Assembly: GCF_030463535.1 (NCBI RefSeq)
Contig: NC_132891.1
Span: 8,830,949-8,894,948 of the forward strand
Length of the DNA: 64,000 nt
Source of the DNA: Salminus brasiliensis
Taxonomy: Eukaryota; Chordata; Actinopteri; Characiformes; Bryconidae
Direction of reading: 5' to 3'
A model generated the notes under the pieces. The model was not told where the DNA came from, made no database searches, and saw only the letters and a program-made list of their open reading frames with translations. Positions 61,501 through 64,000 of the stretch are shown here, piece by piece. The position numbers and the translations under genes were made by a program. The stretch's first letter is position 1. Each line of letters begins with the position of its first letter.

Positions 61501-64000
61501 CAGTGTGTGCAGTCAGACAGAGAACACTTGGTAGCCTATGTGTGAAGAGTGATGAACGTAATGCGGAACCAAATTTCATAAGTGCGAGTTGCACCCGGAA
61601 ACCTTAAGCTATAAGCTATTAGCAAATTAGCAACATGCCAGGACTAATTTAGTACAAGTAGATTGGTAGCGGAGTATGTTGAGTGCAAATGACACATAGG
61701 AGCTGAAAAAGTTTTTTTTTTTTTCCTCGGCCTGTGCTTTGGGAGGGTTGGGTTGGCCTTAAGCTTTGAATGTGTTATTATATTCATTACACCTAATTAT
61801 TCAATTTATTAAAGTTTGTATGACATATGACATAAGAGAAGCTTTTCAGTTTTATAGTTTTCTACTGTGTCTGCCTGTCTTTTGTTTTTCTTAACCCAGC
61901 CCTATGAAAACATAGGAACTATTTGAGCACATTGCTTACATTTTACTGCTTCACTTCACTACAGGCTGTAGCAAGTACCTATTTGGATCTGTACACTAAA
62001 CAGTACACTGTACCCTGCATGCCTGTCTGTTCAAAATCAATGGAAAGAAACCTAGTATTATGCATTTGTTTTTATTGTTGCTTTTTGTCCTGTTGTTTAA
62101 AACTCAAATCGAACCATGAGGTCCAAACTCTGGTGAGAACCAAACGGTGACTTCTGTGTACCACACTACGTACTCCTAAATAATAACAGTAATTTCAGGT
62201 AATCAAACTGCAGTCTATGCCAAAATGGAAGTCATGTATGAAGGCTTGTGAGAGGCTTGTCTGCTCATAGACTCTGGGAGATGAAGGACCACAGTCCAAA
62301 GTTCTGTAGCCTTGCTGCCACGGGAAGCCGAAAGATTAGAGTAAACAAGCACCAGATTGTTTCTCCACTGCTTGAATTTATGAGTGGTCTTACAGGTTCA
62401 GTCCACATTGTCATTTTGGCCTAAAAACCACCACGGCACCACTGTGCTGTCCAGAACCAAGCCTTAAGGAATGATTACAGATACTGTTGTTCTAAACAGG
62501 AAGCACTGGTGGTACTTTACACATCGTGTTGTATGTTGTGATGAACAGTCAGGAATAACTAGAACAGGCTGTATTAACAGTGCAGTCGATGAGTGAATAT
62601 CTGAACACACACTCACAGCCACGCTGCATTAGTCAGCATGGCACTGGACTAACCAGGCCTGGCAAAGAGTCACCCACACAGCCTTGTGATTCCTCCTAAC
62701 ACAATCTGAGAGAGAGTGCTGGTAAAGTCAGAGAGCCAAGCTTCTTTACTCCCACGGCAGGCTTACCACAGGGGAGTCCATCCATTAGCCTGCTTCTTTT
62801 AGACCAGTAAGGGTTTAAATGGACTGTCATTTAATAATCTCAACAATCAAGTCTACTCTGCACTCTTTAGAAGGACTGTATACGCTAAATGAAGTATGAC
62901 TTACATCACCTTCTATGTGTTATGGTAATGAATACATTCCATATTTAATATATGGTTATACAATTTAATACATTTTGCATTTTTTGGCCAAAAATTGGCC
63001 AGAAATTTTTGGCTATTTGCAAATTAATAAAAACATAAGCTTAGTTTATTATTTGACTATATAAAAGTATACATTCCTAATCTTCCATTGGCCCCTTCAG
63101 TCACATTAGCATATATAGTAAAAATATTTTTACAAATAATTCTGAACAGCAGCACAACATTCAAGTCAATTCCTGGTGGAACTAAATATGTTATTTAATG
63201 TTTCTTAAAGAATTACAATAAAATTTTATTTTTTTAAGATTAGACATTTTTATCCCTAGTAATTACACTCTCCTATCTGGACATTTACAGCAGGTGGACC
63301 TGATCCCACGGTAGCTACAATGCTTCAAAGCAGGCCATGTGAAACATGGCACTAGAGGCCTGGCACTAGAGCCCAGAGTGGAGGCAGAGCATTCACAATG
63401 CACCCACTGCATAAAGAGATTTGAAATGAGGCCAAAGTAAATCTCTCAGTGATTAGAAGAGGCCAGATCTACAGCTAGCACTGGACGTCCTCTTTCACTG
63501 TGCCACTGAGAGGCAACAATACCGCATAAGCGAACTTCACTGATCTCGAGATGAAAGAGCCACTGGAGCTGCGGCCATGCAACAGATTTTTTTTAATAAG
63601 TTAACTATGAGCATGTGTATCCCTAAAACTAATGTATAATAAATAAAAATTACAAAAAAAAAACATTTATAATTGAGAGTGACTTCAGGGAACACTTCGA
63701 AACGTAAGGTCTTTCTGTACTTCTGCGCCCAATCTCTACAACATGCAGGTTAATGAGGTTTATTTGCCTTTGTAAAACATTCAAGAGCAAAGCCAGGGAG
63801 CACATTTGCAAAACTAATCACCGACAGTGAGAGCTGACAACACTGATTAGGATTTTAAATTACGGGTCTGATGGCAATATAATGACATTAGAGAAGCAGC
63901 AATGTGATTAAGCTTTGCCATTGGGAGGCAATTCTGGACTACATATACACAGAAAGGTTTAATCACATAATCAAAGCCTTATCTAAGCAAAGTCAGGTCA
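58533..64000. other. 5' intronic region of CLSTN1
   Basis: This is AT-rich DNA with a small CTAT-type repeat near 60770-60792 and a weak echo of repeat B near 63090. I found no exon for the CLSTN1 N-terminus, so that exon must lie further right. An open stretch on both strands at 60130-60590 has no recognisable protein similarity. Confidence 0.45.

Overview
This is a vertebrate, almost certainly teleost fish, nuclear window: about 64 kb of AT-rich, intron-rich DNA with canonical GT/AG splice sites, Tc1/mariner and hAT-type DNA transposons, SINE and LINE tails, and many microsatellites. No prokaryotic, plasmid or viral system is visible. I rebuilt the genes exon by exon from splice sites, reading-frame phase and protein similarity to the human families recalled from memory. 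No search was run.

The genes are an ordered block matching human 1p36.22. UBE4B (minus strand) fills 1-15.7 kb; its 5' end and promoter are inside, while the part encoding the C-terminal core and U-box lies beyond the left edge. RBP7 (minus, 4 exons, complete) lies at 17.8-19.5 kb. NMNAT1 (minus, 4 coding exons plus an inferred 5' non-coding exon, complete) spans 22.8-31.5 kb. LZIC (plus, complete, 190 aa) runs 31.9-34.2 kb from what looks like a shared divergent promoter with NMNAT1. CLSTN1 (minus) runs from its poly(A) signal near 36.4 kb to beyond the right edge; the window lacks the exons for its signal peptide and N-terminus. CTNNBIP1, which sits between LZIC and CLSTN1 in human, is not seen.

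The genes are not an operon and share no single pathway. They cover a ubiquitin E3/E4 ligase, a retinol carrier, nuclear NAD synthesis, a beta-catenin-type ICAT-domain protein, and a synaptic cadherin/kinesin adaptor. Their order is a conserved vertebrate linkage group.

The most informative observations are three candidate cassette exons that keep frame (a 51-nt and a 30-nt exon in CLSTN1, a 117-nt acidic exon in UBE4B), a GC-AG intron in UBE4B, an in-frame 15-bp repeat inside a UBE4B exon, and a 1.27-kb array of a 21-bp minisatellite in the NMNAT1 5' intron that is open in frame on both strands. There is also a dead Tc1 element nested in an older miniature transposon. I found no convincing new molecular system.
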